Shown piece after piece: positions 7,242-16,550 of a DNA stretch of 64,000 bases; the first letter of the stretch is position 1; the number at the start of each line of letters is the position of its first letter. The DNA is taken from contig NZ_FOCZ01000010.1 in NCBI RefSeq assembly GCF_900110245.1, forward strand, positions 1-64,000, written 5' to 3'. The position numbers were made by a program, and so were the translations under genes. The notes under the pieces are model-generated. The model had not been told where the DNA came from and made no database searches. It saw only the letters and a program-made list of their open reading frames with translations. The stretch is from Niastella yeongjuensis. GTDB taxonomy: Bacteria; Bacteroidota; Bacteroidia; Chitinophagales; Chitinophagaceae.

Positions 7242-8435
7242 ATGAATGGATTGAATAGATTGCTGGAACTGGCATTCAAACACCTGTCAGGTGAATTGAG
7301 TGAGGATGAATCAAAGGAGTTAGAATACTACCTGAATGAGTCACCAGAAAACCGTGTGCGGTTTGAAAAACTAACCAATCATGACAGCCTTATCGAGGGT
7401 GTGCAGGCAGTTTATTCAGCCGATAAAAAAAGGATGTGGCATAATATAGTAGTAGCCTCTCCAAAATGGCAAAAGAAAGGACAGGTAATAGCCATAAGCT
7501 CTTCTTTAAAATATGCAGTGGCTATTATCATCGTTATTGCAATAACGGCATATTGGTTTATTGGAAGGCATTCAAAAACTGAGGAGACCAAGGTTATCTC
7601 TGAAGTTAGTCACACCCAAAACGATATTCTCCCTGGAGGCAACAAGGCTACACTTACACTGGCAAGTGGTCGAAAAATTACCCTGGATGATGCGGCAAAT
7701 GGCCGCCTTGCCAAAGAAGGAAAAACAGACATCGTTAAAACCGCGGATGGGCAACTGGCTTATACAACAGCTGGCGCTGCAACCGGGGTTTATTATAATA
7801 CTGTATCTACACCAAAAGGCGGACAGTACCAGTTAACGCTCCCCGATGGTACAAAAATTTGGATGAATGCCGCTTCCACACTTCATTTTCCTACTTCATT
7901 TACCGGCAATGAACGCCTCGTTGAACTTGATGGAGAGGCCTATTTTGAAGTGGCCAAAAACGTTCATATGCCGTTTGTTGTAAAGACAAAAAACGGTATG
8001 GCTGTTCAGGTACTGGGCACTCGTTTTAATATCATGGCTTACAACGAGGAGCGGGATACTAAAGCTACCCTGATAGATGGATCGATACGAGTTTCCAATG
8101 GGGCTTTTGAGACCGTGTTACATCCGGGACAGCAGGCACTGTCTGAAACCGGCAACACAGGTACCGATGTACGAGTCAATAAGGATGCTGATATTGAGGA
8201 AGCGGTCGCCTGGAAAAACGGGACCTTCAGCTTCAATAATGCCGATGTGAGGACAATTATGAGGCAGATAGCCCGCTGGTATGACGTTGATATAAGTTAC
8301 GACGGTCAATTGCCTGAAAAACATTTTACCGGCACCATATCTCGTAACTTAAGAGCATCAGAAGTACTATCGGGTATTGAGTTTATAGGGGTACATTTTA
8401 AAATTGACGGAAAAAAGATTGTGGTTCAGCCCTGA
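7242..8435 (+). CDS. FecR-family anti-sigma factor
   Basis: The 397-residue protein has a cytoplasmic N-terminal segment (residues 1-80, LLELAFKHLSGELSEDESKELEYYL), one membrane helix at about 90-108 (YAVAIIIVIAITAYWFIG), a periplasmic FecR domain (STPKGGQYQLTLPDGTKIWM, NAASTLHFPTSF, RLVELDGEAYFEVAK, FVVKTKNGMAVQVLGTRFNI) and a C-terminal DUF4974 domain (FNNADVRTIMRQIARWYDVD...FTGTISRNLRASEVLSGIEF). It is expected to hold the upstream ECF sigma factor and to sense the STN domain of the SusC encoded next. The gene sits 147 bp after the sigma gene and 337 bp before SusC. Confidence 0.93.
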   Translation: MNGLNRLLELAFKHLSGELSEDESKELEYYLNESPENRVRFEKLTNHDSLIEGVQAVYSADKKRMWHNIVVASPKWQKKGQVIAISSSLKYAVAIIIVIAITAYWFIGRHSKTEETKVISEVSHTQNDILPGGNKATLTLASGRKITLDDAANGRLAKEGKTDIVKTADGQLAYTTAGAATGVYYNTVSTPKGGQYQLTLPDGTKIWMNAASTLHFPTSFTGNERLVELDGEAYFEVAKNVHMPFVVKTKNGMAVQVLGTRFNIMAYNEERDTKATLIDGSIRVSNGAFETVLHPGQQALSETGNTGTDVRVNKDADIEEAVAWKNGTFSFNNADVRTIMRQIARWYDVDISYDGQLPEKHFTGTISRNLRASEVLSGIEFIGVHFKIDGKKIVVQP

Positions 8436-8772
8436 ATTCTTTTGCGATCCTGAGCATTCCCAACCTGACACATAAGCTAGTAAATCATAAACACCTTAGC
8501 TGATGATCCCCATGGTCATTGGCAGCTATCAATGGCTTCCTGTGATTGATTGATCATTATGCCTTTTTCCCACCAGTAACTACTACGAACAGGGGCTATT
8601 GCCCGGGTATAACCATGTTCCTGATTAACCGTAAGAATATTAAACCAGTAAGATATCAATAAATGGATTTGCCAAAAAGAAAACCGCTCCGGGTTGGAGC
8701 CGAAGCGGTGAGTATTAGGTTAATATAAACAATCTGGAGACTGCTATTTCTTAACCCAAACATTTCAAAGGT
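8436..8772. other. Leader region of the first SusC gene with a stable hairpin
   Basis: No coding frame is seen in this 337 bp between FecR and SusC. Bases 8684-8710 form a stem-loop: ACCGCT at 8684-8689 pairs with AGCGGT at 8705-8710, with an inner CGG/CCG pairing. No T run follows, so it is not a standard terminator; a role in the mRNA leader of SusC is possible. Confidence 0.45.
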
Positions 8773-11700
8773 ATGTATTTAAGTGCTCTTTGTAAATCCT
8801 GCATTTGCAGAGATTACAAATCCCATAAATATTGGGGTGTAACCAAAACACAGTTGTGCGGCAATAAAACTACTATTCTGAAAATGAAACTGACTGCTGT
8901 TCTATTATTCATTACCTGCTTACAGGTAAGCGCCAACATTTACTCGCAAACAGTAACGCTCAATGTGCAAAACGCACCGCTTGAAAAGGTGTTAAAGGAG
9001 ATTGAAAAACAATCGAAGTATAATTTCTTTTATGAAGAAGGTTTGTTTCATAATGCGAAACCCATAACGGTATCGGTGAGTAATATCACGTTGGAGCAGG
9101 TGCTTGAAGTTTGCTTTAAAGAGCAGCCATTTGAGTATAAAGTGGTGAAGAATACGGTTTTTGTTAAAAGGAGGGAATTGGTAAAAGCTGAACAACAAAG
9201 AATGGTACTGCAAAGTCAGGGGGAACTTAAAGGGCATGTAGGAAATGACAAAGGCGAGTCTTTGGAGGGGGCCAATATTACTGTTAAACGTTCAGGCAAA
9301 GGAACAATAACAGATGCAAATGGGAATTTCACTTTGTCCGCAATTAATAGCGACGATATAATAATTATAAGTTTTATAGGCTATCAAATCCTAACTATAA
9401 AAGTCGGTGAAAACGTTTCCTTATCTATTATTTTAAAAGAGGCAAGCAATGAATTGGACAGGGTTATTATGCAAGCTTATGGAACGACCACAAAACGGCT
9501 TTCTACAGGCAATATTTCTAAAGTTACATCCGAAGAAATACAACAACAACCTGTGGCAAATGCATTACAGGCTTTGCAGGGACGTGTCGCCGGGTTATCA
9601 GTATCACAAACAAGTGGTTTTAGCAGTGCGCCATTTAAAGTTGAAATAAGAGGTAGAAATAGTATAAGTGGTCTATTTACTGGTGAACCGCTTTACATTA
9701 TTGATGGAGTACCATTAACTGTTCTCGAAACTGGCGGTGCGTCAAACTATTATAATGGTTCAACTGGATTTATTCAAAATCCATTACTTCTTGGACCTGC
9801 TGGTGGTCAAAGTCCATTGTTCAGTTTAAATCCAAACGAAATTGAATCAATAGAAGTGCTGAAAGATGCTGATGCCACCTCAATCTATGGTTCGCGCGGA
9901 GCAAATGGCGTAATATTAATTACCACAAAACGAGGGGCGGCTGGAAAAACATCGATAGATATTAGACTTTCACAGGGGATAAGCAAAGTCGCCAGGTTTT
10001 GGAATTACATGAACACTCCCCAGTATCTGCAAATGCGAAGAGAAGGGTTTATGAACGATGGGACAATTCCCGATGCTGGAAGTGCCCCTGATCTATTAGT
10101 ATGGGATACAACAAAACATACTGATTGGCAGAAACAAATTTGGGGTAAAACGGGCAGCAATACAAGCGCACAAGCAGCAATTTCAGGGGGGAATCAACAG
10201 ACAAATTTTCGTTTGTCATTCGATTATACAGGTATTACAAACGTACTAACGGCAAGTGGTAAAGATCAAAGGGAATCAATCGGCTTTAATTTTAACCATA
10301 GCCCAAGTGCTCGTTTTCATATTGCTTTTGGAGCGAATTACTCTTTTACCCGGTCTGACATGATTAACTTACCCAGTAATATTGCTGCGCTTGCACCAAA
10401 TACGCCGTCTATATATGATAGTAGTGGTAAGCTCAATTATTCTGCCTGGGAGCCTGTAAGACCTTATTTCCCTTTTGCATTTTTATTACAACCGTATTCC
10501 TCAAAAACCCATTTCTTAAATAGCAATTTTGTTGCGAATTATAATATTCTGAAAGGCCTAAATTTCAAAATTAGTGCAGGGTTCAATAGTGCGACCAATA
10601 GTCAAAGTAAGTTGACACCAATATCATCTTTGGACCCATCTTATCCACAAACAGGTTCGGCTCAATTTGGAAATAACTTTAATAGAGGGTGGATAATTGA
10701 ACCGCAAATTGCTTACAATTTGTATATGGGGCGGGGGCGGCTTTCTGTCTTAATTGGAGGGTCTTACCAATATTCAAATACGGAAGCTAACTATGCTGGT
10801 GGTACAGGATATACTAGCGATGCTCTTTTGAAGAGTGTTTCTAATGCTCCGGTCAAATACGCATCGGAAAACTTTGGGGAATATAAATATGCTGCCTTGT
10901 TCTCCAGAATCAGTTACAATTGGGATAATAAATACTTTATTAATATAAATGGAAGAAGAGATGGCTCTTCCCGATTTGGGGAGGGTAATCAATTTGGAAA
11001 CTTTGGCTCAGTTGGCTTAGGATGGGTATTTTCTCAGGAAAACTTTGTCAGGAATAAGATCGGTTTTTTGAGTTTTGGAAAACTTAGAGGTAGTTACGGC
11101 ACAACTGGAAGCGACGCTGTTGGTGATTATCAGTATATAACCAGATGGGGGAATAATTCGAGTACCATATACAACGGGTACGCATCCTTGGCTCCAACCC
11201 AACATGCAAATCCAAATTTTAAATGGCAGGCAAATAGAAAACTTGAGATAGGATCCGATTTTGGTTTTTTTAGAGATCGAATTACTTTGTCAATAGCATA
11301 TTATGACAATAGATGCAGTAATCAGCTGGTAAACACAGTATTGCCTGTTTATACGGGTTTTGATCATGTAATAGCAAATTGGCCTGCAAAGGTCCAAAAT
11401 TCTGGCTTAGAAATTACCACTTCTGGCAAAGTGCTTGAAACTAAAAATCTTTCGTGGTCTCTCTTTTTTAATATTGCACTGAATCGAAACAAATTATTAG
11501 ATTTTCCGAATCTTGAGCAAACTGCTTACGCGCATGATTTAATTATAGGCAAGTCTTTGAATTTACGAAATATTCTTCATTATACAGGAGTCGACCCTCA
11601 AACGGGCCTGTATACGTTTAATGACAGAAATCAGGATGGAGTAATTACTCCCTTTGCAAGCCTTCCGGAAAACGACGCATACCCCTTAGAGTTAAACCCA

Positions 11701-12183
11701 AAATATTCAGGTGGTTTTGGTACAACTTTAAAATATAAACAATGGCAGCTTGGGTTCAATTTTAACTACATAAAACAAATCGGACTCAATGGATTAACAC
11801 TGACGAATGCCCAGGGAGCATTTTCGGCGGCATTTTCTAATCTGCCTGTTGAATTTTTAGGTCGTTGGAAAAAAAGCGATGATATTTCAGGTATAGCCAG
11901 ATTTTCTGCGCAGGGAATTGACGAGAGTTATGCAAATTACTACTCAAGGTCTGACGGAGTGTACTCTGATGCTTCTTATATCCGGTTAGCTAACTGTAGT
12001 CTTTCCTATAGCCTTCCAGTTGGCATGATTAAGAACACCGGCTTTAAAAGCGTTGGTTTCTTTATAAATGCACAAAATCTTTTCACAATTACAAAGTATA
12101 AAGGATTAGATCCTGAAACAAGATCACCAAGTACTTTACCTACTCTGAAAGTAATTGTCGCAGGCATCTCGCTTAATCTTTAA
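8773..12183 (+). CDS. SusC-like TonB-dependent transporter with STN domain
   Basis: This is an outer-membrane TonB-dependent importer. From ATG 8884 the protein starts with a clear signal peptide (MKLTAVLLFITCLQVSANIYSQ), then an STN domain (TVTLNVQNAPLEKVLKEIEKQ, ITLEQVLEVCFKEQPFEYKV) for signalling to FecR, a carboxypeptidase-D-like domain (KGHVGNDKGESLEGANITVK), the plug (SKVTSEEIQQQPVANALQAL, IRGRNSISG, IDGVPL, NEIESIEVLKDADATSIYG) and a long beta-barrel ending in INAQNLFTITKYKGLDPE...GISLNL. The frame is open from ATG 8773, adding 37 residues; such N-terminal extensions are common on STN-type SusC genes, so either start may be used. It is cotranscribed with SusD. Confidence 0.95.
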   Translation: MYLSALCKSCICRDYKSHKYWGVTKTQLCGNKTTILKMKLTAVLLFITCLQVSANIYSQTVTLNVQNAPLEKVLKEIEKQSKYNFFYEEGLFHNAKPITVSVSNITLEQVLEVCFKEQPFEYKVVKNTVFVKRRELVKAEQQRMVLQSQGELKGHVGNDKGESLEGANITVKRSGKGTITDANGNFTLSAINSDDIIIISFIGYQILTIKVGENVSLSIILKEASNELDRVIMQAYGTTTKRLSTGNISKVTSEEIQQQPVANALQALQGRVAGLSVSQTSGFSSAPFKVEIRGRNSISGLFTGEPLYIIDGVPLTVLETGGASNYYNGSTGFIQNPLLLGPAGGQSPLFSLNPNEIESIEVLKDADATSIYGSRGANGVILITTKRGAAGKTSIDIRLSQGISKVARFWNYMNTPQYLQMRREGFMNDGTIPDAGSAPDLLVWDTTKHTDWQKQIWGKTGSNTSAQAAISGGNQQTNFRLSFDYTGITNVLTASGKDQRESIGFNFNHSPSARFHIAFGANYSFTRSDMINLPSNIAALAPNTPSIYDSSGKLNYSAWEPVRPYFPFAFLLQPYSSKTHFLNSNFVANYNILKGLNFKISAGFNSATNSQSKLTPISSLDPSYPQTGSAQFGNNFNRGWIIEPQIAYNLYMGRGRLSVLIGGSYQYSNTEANYAGGTGYTSDALLKSVSNAPVKYASENFGEYKYAALFSRISYNWDNKYFININGRRDGSSRFGEGNQFGNFGSVGLGWVFSQENFVRNKIGFLSFGKLRGSYGTTGSDAVGDYQYITRWGNNSSTIYNGYASLAPTQHANPNFKWQANRKLEIGSDFGFFRDRITLSIAYYDNRCSNQLVNTVLPVYTGFDHVIANWPAKVQNSGLEITTSGKVLETKNLSWSLFFNIALNRNKLLDFPNLEQTAYAHDLIIGKSLNLRNILHYTGVDPQTGLYTFNDRNQDGVITPFASLPENDAYPLELNPKYSGGFGTTLKYKQWQLGFNFNYIKQIGLNGLTLTNAQGAFSAAFSNLPVEFLGRWKKSDDISGIARFSAQGIDESYANYYSRSDGVYSDASYIRLANCSLSYSLPVGMIKNTGFKSVGFFINAQNLFTITKYKGLDPETRSPSTLPTLKVIVAGISLNL

Positions 12184-12193
12184 ATCGAAAATT

Positions 12194-13612
12194 ATGATTG
12201 ATTTAAATTCAACCAGAATAAAAGCTTCATTATCCATTCTACTACTAATAGTGTTATGTTTAGGGTGTAAGAAAATGGTTCAAATTGCGGAACCTTCTAC
12301 TACGATAACTACTAATGAAGTGTTTTCATCCGAGGGCACCGCTATACAGTCTGTTGCCTCAATTTATAATGCGTTCACCGCGAATAGCACATTTAGCTTT
12401 GGAAATGGAGCTGTCACAACTTTTGTAGGTTTATCTGCTGATGAGTTGCAATACTTTGGAACCGATCAAAATATATTGAAGTTTCAGAATAATAAACTCA
12501 CTTCAGACAACTACTATCTTCTAAACAGCATTTGGAAAGGGGCATACTTCTGCATATATCAATGTAATTCGGTTTTGGAGGGGTTAAATGCCTCAAATCG
12601 AATTCCTGTTAACACAAAAAAACAATTGACAGGAGAGGTTAAATTTTTACGCGCATTTGCGAACTTTTATCTAACGCAGCTTTATGGTGATATTCCATTG
12701 GTTAACACCACACAATTTAATGCTACAGATAATCTTAATCGCACAAGTCAAAATTCGATCATTAATCAGATAGAAAGCGATCTGAAAGATGCACAGGGGC
12801 TTGTTTCTGCTGGTTTTTCAAGTTATGGAGGAAGAAGAATTCGAGCTACTTCAGCAGCAGTATCGGCCTTACTTGCCAGAGTATATTTATTTAAGAAAGA
12901 TTGGGCAAATGCTGAGTCTTACGCAACGAACGTAATCAATAATTCAGATTTCATTCTTGATAACTTAAATAATGTTTTTCTTCAAGGTAGCCAGGAAGCA
13001 ATTCTTCAGTTTCAAATAGACAGTACCCAGTTCCCTTTTGCCATTATCGAAGCGTTTAATTTTATTCCATTTCCACCTGGTTCAGGTAACCCCAATTATT
13101 ATATTGCCCCTGGTTTATTAAATGCTTTTGAGCCTGGTGATTTACGCAGAAAAAATTGGGTGGATAGTACCAATTATCAAGGTACATTCTATTATTATCC
13201 TTATAAATATAAAACACAGTTTGGTAATTACAATGTGAAACCAGATGAATATTACATGGTGTTAAGACTGGCAGAACAATATCTGATTCGGGCTGAAGCA
13301 AGAGCAAATGGTGCAGGGACAGGTTTAAGCGGAGCTATTTCTGATGTTAACGAAATTCGCAGTCGTGCGGGTCTTCCCGCTTACAATGGCCCCAATGAAA
13401 AAGATTCAATATTAAAAGCAATTGTCCATGAAAGACAGGTTGAGCTATTCGCAGAATGGGGACATCGTTGGTTAGATTTGAAAAGAACAGGAGCGGTGGA
13501 TGCTGTCCTTGCTTCTGCAAAACCAACGTGGAGTTCTACAGCCAGGCTTTATCCAATTCCATTACCGGAAATTTTAGCCAATCCAGCTTTGGGTCAAAAC
13601 GCCGGATATTAA
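12194..13612 (+). CDS. SusD-like glycan-binding lipoprotein
   Basis: The 472-residue product begins with a lipoprotein signal (ASLSILLLIVLCLGCKK) and is the surface partner of the SusC encoded 10 bp upstream. SusD/RagB features are visible: FSSEGTAIQSVASIYNAF, WKGAYFCIYQCNSVLEGL, GEVKFLRAFANFYLTQLYGDIPLV, the TPR-like SALLARVYLFKKDWANAESYA, and the C-terminal LAEQYLIRAEARA...DVNEIRSRAGLP...ILKAIVHERQVELFAEWGHRWLDLKRTG then RLYPIPLPEILANPALGQN. ATG 12194 is preferred over an in-frame start inside the SusC gene because it places the signal peptide at the N-terminus. Confidence 0.94.
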   Translation: MIDLNSTRIKASLSILLLIVLCLGCKKMVQIAEPSTTITTNEVFSSEGTAIQSVASIYNAFTANSTFSFGNGAVTTFVGLSADELQYFGTDQNILKFQNNKLTSDNYYLLNSIWKGAYFCIYQCNSVLEGLNASNRIPVNTKKQLTGEVKFLRAFANFYLTQLYGDIPLVNTTQFNATDNLNRTSQNSIINQIESDLKDAQGLVSAGFSSYGGRRIRATSAAVSALLARVYLFKKDWANAESYATNVINNSDFILDNLNNVFLQGSQEAILQFQIDSTQFPFAIIEAFNFIPFPPGSGNPNYYIAPGLLNAFEPGDLRRKNWVDSTNYQGTFYYYPYKYKTQFGNYNVKPDEYYMVLRLAEQYLIRAEARANGAGTGLSGAISDVNEIRSRAGLPAYNGPNEKDSILKAIVHERQVELFAEWGHRWLDLKRTGAVDAVLASAKPTWSSTARLYPIPLPEILANPALGQNAGY

Positions 13613-13639
13613 TTGATTTAAAAAACAAAAATTACAACA

Positions 13640-14821
13640 ATGAAATTAGTATGTGGTAAAAAGAGTATCCTGTTGATAGTTGTTACTATATTCTGCATGC
13701 AGTTTGTTTCTGCGTTTACAGTCTCTGGACATATAGCGGGTTTGCCAAATGGCACTAAATTACTTATAAGGCGTTTCGAAATGGGGTGGGATACTTATAG
13801 AGTTGACTCTTGTGTAGTGACGGATGGGAAGTTTAGCTTCACCGGAAATGTACCTGGTGGCCCTCACTTTCACTGGATCGATATCTTAGATGGGCCCTAT
13901 TCAAACAGACTTATAGCGCTTGTGATAGACAATGATGATCAAATAAACATTGAAGGCGACACTAGTATTGATAAAATGCCAATTGGTGGAATCAATGGAT
14001 TTATTACGGTGACAGGTAGTAAGGTTAATAATGGTTTTTTCAGGCTGTTTTCGGCTCTTAAATTTCACAATCAATGCAAAATAAGGATAGACAAAGCAAT
14101 TAATTCTGTTACTGATTATGATAAAAATGCTGATCTCGTTGATGGGTATATACAGGCAAAAAAATTAGTGACAAAAGCATGGGAATCTTTGCTAATAGAC
14201 CCTTATACTTATTTTGATAATTTCCCTTGTCTGCTTTCGCAGGAACATGATTATGTAAGAAGTGAACATTTGAGTATTCTTCCTAAAATTTACGAAGGGT
14301 TAACAGAATATGATAAAAATACGAAATTCGGTAAACTGCTTAAAGAGGATGCCGCGTTAGCAATAAATCAGATGTTTCCTGACTTTAAGTTACAATCAAC
14401 TCAAGGTAATTCGATTCAATTGAAAGAGATTGTAGCAAAAAGTAAAGCCGTTATAGTTTTATTTTGGGCCAATAATTCATATAAAATTGATGATACCCAA
14501 CAGCAACTTCTGGATTTGTATAAAAAATATCATTCCAGAGGCTTAGATATTATTGGCATTTCATCAGATACGAGTGAGAAAAAATGGAAAATTTCATCTG
14601 CTGACTTACCATGGTATAATGTTTCTGATTTGAAAGGGGCGAATGGCATTGTCGAAAAGGTGTATCATGAATATGGATTTGCTGCAATGCCTAATACAAC
14701 CGTAGTTCTGTTGGACGATAATGGAAAAATTATTGCATGGGATTTGTCTAGAATCGAACTGTGCTATTACTTGGATAGGACAGTTGGAAACAAAGCAGGT
14801 ATAGCCAGCGTTAATTATTGA
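13640..14821 (+). CDS. Redoxin/TlpA-like exported protein lacking the CxxC motif
   Basis: The 393-residue protein has a signal peptide (ILLIVVTIFCMQFVSAFTVSG), an N-terminal DUF4369-type domain (VSGHIAGLPNGTKLLIRRFE, VVTDGKFSFTGNV) and a C-terminal thioredoxin-fold domain (MFPDFKLQSTQGNSIQLKEI onward). The core strand VIVLFWA at about 270-276 is normally followed by SWCGPC; here it is followed by NNSYKI, so both redox cysteines are gone. GISSDTSEKKWK and MPNTTVVLLDDNGKIIAWDL (including the cis-Pro) are retained. A disulphide oxidoreductase role is therefore unlikely; binding or a structural role is more plausible. It is the last gene of the sigma-FecR-SusCD operon, and a hairpin terminator follows. 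Confidence 0.8.
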   Translation: MKLVCGKKSILLIVVTIFCMQFVSAFTVSGHIAGLPNGTKLLIRRFEMGWDTYRVDSCVVTDGKFSFTGNVPGGPHFHWIDILDGPYSNRLIALVIDNDDQINIEGDTSIDKMPIGGINGFITVTGSKVNNGFFRLFSALKFHNQCKIRIDKAINSVTDYDKNADLVDGYIQAKKLVTKAWESLLIDPYTYFDNFPCLLSQEHDYVRSEHLSILPKIYEGLTEYDKNTKFGKLLKEDAALAINQMFPDFKLQSTQGNSIQLKEIVAKSKAVIVLFWANNSYKIDDTQQQLLDLYKKYHSRGLDIIGISSDTSEKKWKISSADLPWYNVSDLKGANGIVEKVYHEYGFAAMPNTTVVLLDDNGKIIAWDLSRIELCYYLDRTVGNKAGIASVNY

Positions 14822-14867
14822 AGGTGATGTTAATGAGAAGCCGATTTAATTAACGGGCGTTATGAAT

Positions 14868-14894
14868 ATTAATGGGGGAACATCCCCCATTAAT
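14868..14894. terminator. Bidirectional hairpin terminator
   Basis: ATTAATGGGGG pairs perfectly with CCCCCATTAAT around a five-base loop, with T-rich sequence after it. It sits between the convergent redoxin gene and the small exported peptide gene. Confidence 0.8.
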
Positions 14895-14922
14895 AATTTT
14901 TACTCTTCCAAATGAAAATAAA

Positions 14923-15174
14923 TTAAGGAAGATACAGAGGGCTGGAGAGACTACCACTGTTATAAATTAAAATACCGCTGCCGGCGCTTCCAGATACGGT
15001 TGCCTGACTTCCGGTTGCGGTTGTAGAGAGCGCGTTTTCAATTGTTGTCCACGCGCCATGAACAAAAATGAAAGGAGTGGTTGCTCTAACCTTAGCATGG
15101 TTGGAAACTTTAGCAAAAACCCCTACTGTTGCCAGCAAAGCTGTAGCAACCAGAATCAATCTTGCTTTTTTCAT
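14923..15174 (-). CDS. Small exported peptide, uncharacterised
   Basis: From the MKKARL start this is an 83-residue peptide with a signal sequence (MKKARLILVATALLATVGVFA) followed by a short mature part rich in Ala, Thr, Ser and Gly (TTATGSQATVSGSAGSGILI). It has no Cys. It sits just downstream of a MauE/DoxX-like membrane protein gene, an arrangement seen for small exported peptides of Bacteroidota (DUF6520-like). Six extra residues upstream (MTNTHF) are possible, but the internal start gives a normal signal peptide. Its function is unknown. Confidence 0.6.
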   Translation of the reverse strand: MKKARLILVATALLATVGVFAKVSNHAKVRATTPFIFVHGAWTTIENALSTTATGSQATVSGSAGSGILIYNSGSLSSPLYLP

Positions 15175-15355
15175 AAAATGAGTGTTTGTCAAATTTGTGC
15201 CTACTCTGTAAGGTTTTCGGCATCCCCTTTTCCCAGTTAAACCAGGTTGTTTCCACCATTAAACTTTCGTCGTCACGAATTTTTTAAAGTGAAGGCGGAG
15301 GTCACTTTCCACTTTATATATTCTAAGTGGATTCACGCGCTATGAATTATTTTGT

Positions 15356-15886
15356 CTATCTCAGACTAAGTTTTAATTTTTGATCTATCGTGATTGCTTT
15401 ATATGCAGTGAAGCTATAAAATGCATTCAACAAAATCATTAAATTCCATTTAGGAAGAAACCAGAATACTTCATATGGCTGCATGATCAGATAACCTTTT
15501 TGTTGTCCGGTTACCAGGTAAATTAAATATCCCAAAAAACAAACAAAAAGGAAGTAAAGCATTACTGTTCGAAATCTTGGAATTAATAATAGAAGCGTGG
15601 TAACAATTTGAACAATTGGTATTAATACGCTTAATATTGACCAGTGATTGTGGATAAAGGGAGAAAAAAACAGCCACCTGCCGTAATTCTGAAGATCAAC
15701 TAACTTATATATAGCCTGGTAGAAAAAGAGTCCGGCAAAAAAAATAGTAATAGTATTGAGAATAAGCGAATCCATGTTTTTATTGCTACTTACAGGAAAG
15801 AAGCCTGACAGATTATTTTTCTTGTTACTGTTTTTAATTGTTAGTTCTTCAGTTGGTAATCTTCCGCTTAAAGTTGTCTCTTCCAT
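15356..15886 (-). CDS. MauE/DoxX-like membrane protein
   Basis: The 176-residue protein has a hydrophilic N-terminal extension of about 37 residues and then four membrane helices: LNTITIFFAGLFFYQAIYKL, ILSVLIPIVQIVTTLLLLIP, VMLYFLFVCFLGYLIYLVTG and LMILLNAFYSFTAYKAI. This four-helix layout with the YK-L----YG---F-SPF block resembles MauE/DoxX-family membrane proteins, which take part in redox or small-protein maturation steps. It is encoded upstream of the small exported peptide, and the two are probably one transcript. A later start at the Met before DSLILNT (15775) would remove the extension. Confidence 0.65.
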   Translation of the reverse strand: MEETTLSGRLPTEELTIKNSNKKNNLSGFFPVSSNKNMDSLILNTITIFFAGLFFYQAIYKLVDLQNYGRWLFFSPFIHNHWSILSVLIPIVQIVTTLLLLIPRFRTVMLYFLFVCFLGYLIYLVTGQQKGYLIMQPYEVFWFLPKWNLMILLNAFYSFTAYKAITIDQKLKLSLR

Positions 15887-16094
15887 AATAATGCATTTGA
15901 TGAATTATATACTATAAAAAACCAAATAGCCGATTAAAGCCAACACCAAGCCATTCTGAATAAGCAATAAGACCTATTGTTTCTATATCGTCACTTTCTT
16001 GAAGTTTTTAACAGTGTACGGTCAGATAATCGAGGGGGATTGTTTGTATTTCTACAAGCAAGATACAACTCCCCAATACCCCATTCCAAATATT

Positions 16095-16550
16095 TCAGTA
16101 TACATTTTGCACAGCACTGTTCCATTCCTTTGGGGATACACGATAGTATTTCTTAAATGCGCGACTGAATGCACTTATTGTTCCATACTTAAGCGTAAAG
16201 GCGATCTCCTTAATTCCTATTCCATTATTCAACAGGTTTCGGGCAGCTTCCATTCGCTGATCCAATTTATATTTTCGTATACCCACACCGCACTCCTGTT
16301 TAAATGCGCCTTGCAATGTATTTCGGCTAATGTTATAATTTGTTGCCAGTGTTTCGGTGCTGTCGGCAGCATAATTTTTATCCAGCTCCTTTTTTACTTC
16401 CGGTATTACATTCCGGGAGTTTGTTTCTGAGGATTTGCTCATGTTAATAAGGTTTAATACTTCTCCAGTTAAGCAATAGTATGTCGTTGCATTGCCTTTT
16501 AGTATAGACATGCAAATAGTATCCAGCTTCCTGAAAGAACGAAAGCTCAA
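16095..16550 (-). CDS. AraC-type DNA-binding-domain protein
   Basis: The C-terminal 100 residues form a complete AraC DNA-binding domain: first helix-turn-helix at ADSTETLATNYNISRNTLQG, linker FKQECGVGIRKYKLDQRMEAA, second at GIGIKEIAFTLKYGTISAFS, ending RAFKKYYRVSPKEWNSA. The N-terminal part (up to residue 55) is short and lacks a ligand-binding cupin, so this is a DNA-binding-domain-only regulator or uses an internal start such as the Met at about 16442. It is upstream of the MauE-like and peptide genes in the same direction and may control them. Confidence 0.8.
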   Translation of the reverse strand: MSFRSFRKLDTICMSILKGNATTYYCLTGEVLNLINMSKSSETNSRNVIPEVKKELDKNYAADSTETLATNYNISRNTLQGAFKQECGVGIRKYKLDQRMEAARNLLNNGIGIKEIAFTLKYGTISAFSRAFKKYYRVSPKEWNSAVQNVY

